DNA of 16,575 bases from Anaerolineales bacterium (lineage in GTDB: Bacteria > Chloroflexota > Anaerolineae > Anaerolineales > Villigracilaceae): the NCBI GenBank assembly GCA_016928525.1, contig JAFGKO010000363.1:1-16575 (forward strand), written 5' to 3'. This document shows, piece by piece, positions 14,424 through 16,575 of the stretch. The notes below the pieces were generated by a model. It worked only from the letters and a program-made list of their open reading frames with translations. It was not told the DNA's origin and searched no databases. The number at the start of each line of letters is the position of its first letter. The first letter of the stretch is position 1. Made by a program: the position numbers and the translations under genes.

Positions 14424-14864
14424 CTACTCCTTTTCCTCTGCTCTCAAGTGCGCCAATTCCCCACGCAACCTTGCATTTTCCTCGCACACAGCCTGTAGAA
14501 GCCGCAGCATTCTCAGATTGAACATTGACTGTTTTTGCAAAGAGGGGAACAAATAGCGGCGTATTTCCATGTCAATGAAACGCCTCAAAAAGGCATAAAT
14601 CGGTCCAAGAATAGGTGTCCGCCAGCCGACGCTATAGTAATGAGGCAGAATATCACAATCGCGCTCCCGGAATTCGAACTGCTGCTCCAAACCAGACAGT
14701 GTTACAGGCTCACCAATTACAGAGTCCCATAGCTCTTTAAGAGCACAAGACAGATCGAAGTCTCCTTCACCTACAGTGTACCTAACCAGATTCTGTTGCA
14801 CACGACGGTCAATATCCTCAGCGTCAACACCTTCAACTGCAATCTCAAACCAGTTATGCCCCAT
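14424..14864 (-). CDS. Small helical 'GP/YN' module protein, stand-alone copy D
   Basis: Unrecognised by name: 146 residues, no signal peptide. The N-terminal helix is VDAEDIDRRVQQNLVRY (13-29). An acidic middle stretch is followed by WRTPILGPIYAFLRRFI (81-97), then RRYLFPSLQKQSMFN (102-116) and a coiled coil with VCEENARLRGEL (126-137). The GP...RR helix, the RY...FN block and the EN-A-R-LR tail match the protein at 8256-8651, so I regard them as paralogues. I chose ATG 14864 because AAGGTG lies nine bases upstream of it; GTG/ATG codons at 14876/14873 are too close to that site. It begins 21 bases after the GT4 at 14886 and ends four bases before the PGDA-type GT4, suggesting a partnership with the latter. 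Confidence 0.8.
   Translation of the reverse strand: MGHNWFEIAVEGVDAEDIDRRVQQNLVRYTVGEGDFDLSCALKELWDSVIGEPVTLSGLEQQFEFRERDCDILPHYYSVGWRTPILGPIYAFLRRFIDMEIRRYLFPSLQKQSMFNLRMLRLLQAVCEENARLRGELAHLRAEEKE
14427..14432 (-). promoter_or_regulatory. Ribosome-binding site AAGGAG for the GT4 gene at 14419
   Basis: AAGGAG lies seven bases upstream of the GTG start at 14419 and is formed by the last sense codons of the small module protein. Translation of the two genes is therefore probably linked. Confidence 0.7.
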
Positions 14865-14873
14865 AACACACAT

Positions 14874-14879
14874 CACCTT
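14874..14879 (-). promoter_or_regulatory. Shine-Dalgarno AAGGTG that decides the start at 14864
   Basis: AAGGTG is nine bases upstream of the ATG at 14864. The upstream GTG (14874-14876) is part of this site and the ATG at 14873 directly abuts it, so neither is a likely start. Confidence 0.55.
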
Positions 14880-14885
14880 AGAGGA

Positions 14886-16277
14886 TCACGAGTGCGGTTT
14901 AAGACTTCGCACCCACCGCATGAAGCGCATAAAGCGTCCCCGCTCATAGCGCTTCGCCAGGTCGCGCCACGCATCGCGCTCTTGGACAAGGCGAGCCTGT
15001 TCTTCGACGTAGAACGGATTACCTACCTGGCCATCCAACGCCACTTTGTCCGGCGCACGGCGGGGAGAACGACAGAACTCAATCAGAGGCTTGGCTGCCT
15101 GCTCCCAGGACAGAGCCTGGCGTGCTCGTTCGAATCGCTCCTCAAAGTTGCCCATCGGGACTTCCAAGAGCTTTAAAATGGCTTCGGCCACGCCGCTTAC
15201 ATCCTCATAATCGACTACAGTCCCCAGCCCATAATGAGCGATGAGATCACTGGTAGCGTCTCCCTTAGCAGCCACAATCGGCAGTCCGGCCCAGATATAA
15301 TCCAGCACACGGCTGCGGAAAGCCAACTGCGTCTCCAGCGTATCGTAGTGCAGCGTCAAAGCCAGATCGCTTTCCAACAGCACATTGGGCCAGTCCGCGT
15401 AAGGAATCCAATCTCCGAAAAAGACTACTCTATCCAGCAGATCCAGCTCTTGAGCAAGTTGAAGAGCGTGCTCATTATGAGTGGGCACTTCTGCCACCGA
15501 TGGATTAGGGTGCCGAGTTCCCGGGAAAATCAATCGCACATCCGGCCGCTGTCGTGCCACTTCAGCCATAGCACGAATCGCGGTGAGGGGGTCCAGCCAG
15601 GGCCACAGTCCTCCACCCCAAAGAATCACTCTGTCTTGGGCTTTTATCCCCGGCCACACCTCTTTGACGACCTGATGAGTATGCACAGGAGCCGTTTCCG
15701 GCAGCCCGTAAGGCACTACATCAATCAGACGGCGCAGTGAACGGTCTTCGGCAAATCCCCAGGGGTTGATCCGCCCGTTAGCTTCCAGCAGACCCAGCCA
15801 CCAGTTCCGCTGCCGCTCACTGGCGCAGATGAAAAAGTCTCCCAGCAGGTATTGAGGAGTCAAGTGCTGCATGACACGCTTCCAATAGGAAGGCGGGTCT
15901 TCTAAAGCTCTAAACTGGCTCAACGCCAGCCATTCCTCTAAAAGAGGGTCATAGCCATCCACAACCAGAAACGCATCACTGTGCACGTGTTGCGAGAAAT
16001 CATCCGCAATGTCGCCAGGAAGGATTACACTCTCGAAGCCAGACACCAGCGGCTCCAACGCACTCCAATCCTGACGGCTGTATGACAAGACACGGAACGA
16101 GGCCTCTCGAAGAAATGGAGGGACCTCGTGCGGGATCGCCAGCGCGATATCAAACGTCTCACTGAGCACGCGCGCCAAGTGAAAGTAGCGGATCCCAGGT
16201 CCCGCCATCTGTTCGCCCACGATATCATGACTGATAACCAGAACAGAGCCTGGCGTTGCTACCCGCTCCAAGTCCAT
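14886..16277 (-). CDS. GT4-type glycosyltransferase with basic C-terminal coiled tail
   Basis: GT-B fold glycosyltransferase of 463 residues, directly downstream of the Wzt-like gene. The N-terminal loop VGEQMAGPGIRYFHLARVL (20-38) is characteristic of a GT4 subgroup found in surface polysaccharide loci. The donor half has VILWGGGLWPWLDPLTAI (217-234), RLIFPGTRHPNP (248-259) and HYDTLETQLAFRSRVLDYIW (310-329), a motif used by this subgroup in place of the classic E-x7-E, followed by AGLPIVAAKGD. Residues 424-463 form a charged, probably coiled-coil tail ending in RGRFMRFMRWVRSLK, a basic amphipathic helix that could bind the membrane. Start ATG 16277 overlaps the end of the Wzt-like frame by 19 bases. 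AGGGGGA directly abuts that ATG, and a TTG at 16271 would have better spacing, so the exact start is uncertain by two codons. Confidence 0.87.
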   Translation of the reverse strand: MDLERVATPGSVLVISHDIVGEQMAGPGIRYFHLARVLSETFDIALAIPHEVPPFLREASFRVLSYSRQDWSALEPLVSGFESVILPGDIADDFSQHVHSDAFLVVDGYDPLLEEWLALSQFRALEDPPSYWKRVMQHLTPQYLLGDFFICASERQRNWWLGLLEANGRINPWGFAEDRSLRRLIDVVPYGLPETAPVHTHQVVKEVWPGIKAQDRVILWGGGLWPWLDPLTAIRAMAEVARQRPDVRLIFPGTRHPNPSVAEVPTHNEHALQLAQELDLLDRVVFFGDWIPYADWPNVLLESDLALTLHYDTLETQLAFRSRVLDYIWAGLPIVAAKGDATSDLIAHYGLGTVVDYEDVSGVAEAILKLLEVPMGNFEERFERARQALSWEQAAKPLIEFCRSPRRAPDKVALDGQVGNPFYVEEQARLVQERDAWRDLAKRYERGRFMRFMRWVRSLKPHS

Positions 16278-16575
16278 TCCCCCTGTAACGCGATGAGCCC
16301 GTACCGTTCCCCTTCTCCCCTAAGCACTCTAAAAGGGTACAAGCGATCATGATAATCATACATCTCAGTATCATCCCAATTATGGATCGCAGCCGAGACG
16401 TAATACACGCTCTCCAACAATGGCAAGGATGGAATAGTGAAACAGATCTTTCCCTCGCCTTCGACAGCAGGGATCTTCAGTCCCGCGAATTTAGTATTAG
16501 GACCCGTGATATGTAAGTTATCCGCACGGTGAACTGCCAGGCCAAAAACCGGCTGCTCAATACGCTGTTCGGCAG
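16259..16575 (-). CDS. wzt: ABC transporter ATP-binding subunit, Wzt-like C-terminal domain (partial)
   Basis: Only the last 104 residues are inside the window; the frame is open to the right edge and ends at TAG 16259-16261. The visible part is the C-terminal beta-sandwich of Wzt-type proteins, which recognises the finished polysaccharide before export by the ABC transporter. Diagnostic blocks are FGLAVHRADNLHITGPNTKF (residues 10-29 of the visible part), a GLKIPAVEGEGKICFTIPSL strand region, and YVSAAIHNWDDTEMYDYHDR (58-77) with LYPFRV, typical of this domain. The ATPase domain and the Wzm-like permease must lie to the right of the window. The following GT4 gene starts inside this frame with a 19-base overlap. 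It means the glycan made here is exported by an ABC-dependent route rather than by a Wzx/Wzy route. Confidence 0.85.
   Translation of the reverse strand, partial: AEQRIEQPVFGLAVHRADNLHITGPNTKFAGLKIPAVEGEGKICFTIPSLPLLESVYYVSAAIHNWDDTEMYDYHDRLYPFRVLRGEGERYGLIALQGEWTWSG

Noticed and set aside
1..16575. tRNA, rRNA, transposase or integrase genes
   Set aside because: No transposase or integrase motif is present in any plausible frame, and no tRNA or rRNA sequence was recognised by eye.

Overview
The window is a dense polysaccharide-assembly locus made almost entirely of glycosyltransferases (GTs). The nearly gapless gene packing, the frequent GTG starts, a Wzt-type ABC exporter subunit and a secreted FG-GAP protein ending in a hydrophobic 'NLPLVIR' tail together suggest a Chloroflexota (Anaerolineae-like) bacterium or metagenome bin. 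That assignment is inference from style: no rRNA, tRNA or housekeeping gene is present to anchor it.

Layout. (1) Positions 1-1284, minus strand: a GT4 with a cysteine cluster, followed by the possible first codons of another gene running off the left edge. (2) 1285-1421: a short divergent intergenic region in which two promoter-like signals on opposite strands overlap. (3) 1422-4587, plus strand: a tight three-gene operon (GT2, atypical GT-B, GT4) joined by ATGA overlaps. (4) 4588-4789: a convergent gap holding two exact copies of a 38-bp direct repeat. (5) 4790-6715, minus strand: a secreted protein with eight calcium-loop FG-GAP/VCBS repeats and its own promoter with a TATAAT -10. (6) 6881-16575, minus strand: one long operon, read from high to low coordinates. 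In order it holds the end of a Wzt-like ATP-binding subunit, a GT4, a small module protein, a GT4, a GT2 with a C-terminal module, a GT4, a half GT-B with a C-terminal module, a GT4, a small module protein and a GT-B. Spacing is from 19-bp overlaps to 44-bp gaps.

How it fits together. The GT2 and GT4 enzymes would build a glycan on a lipid carrier at the inner face of the cytoplasmic membrane. The Wzt-like subunit, whose C-terminal glycan-recognition domain is what is visible, would power its export by an ABC transporter. The FG-GAP protein is probably a surface protein, and its link to the glycan is only positional.

The most unusual signal is a helical module of about 60-130 residues that I can align by eye in four different proteins of the long operon. 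Its core is a 'P..GP......R' stretch, then a '[W/R]-Y/Q-hydrophobic ... [F/Y/L]-N' stretch, then a coiled coil. It occurs twice as a stand-alone small protein, once fused to a GT2 and once fused to what looks like only the N-terminal half of a GT-B enzyme. Twice a module protein lies directly before a GT4 of the same 'PGDA' subfamily, so this pair looks duplicated. The module may be a docking or scaffolding element that organises the glycosyltransferases. No sequence search could be run, so all family names rest on motif recognition.
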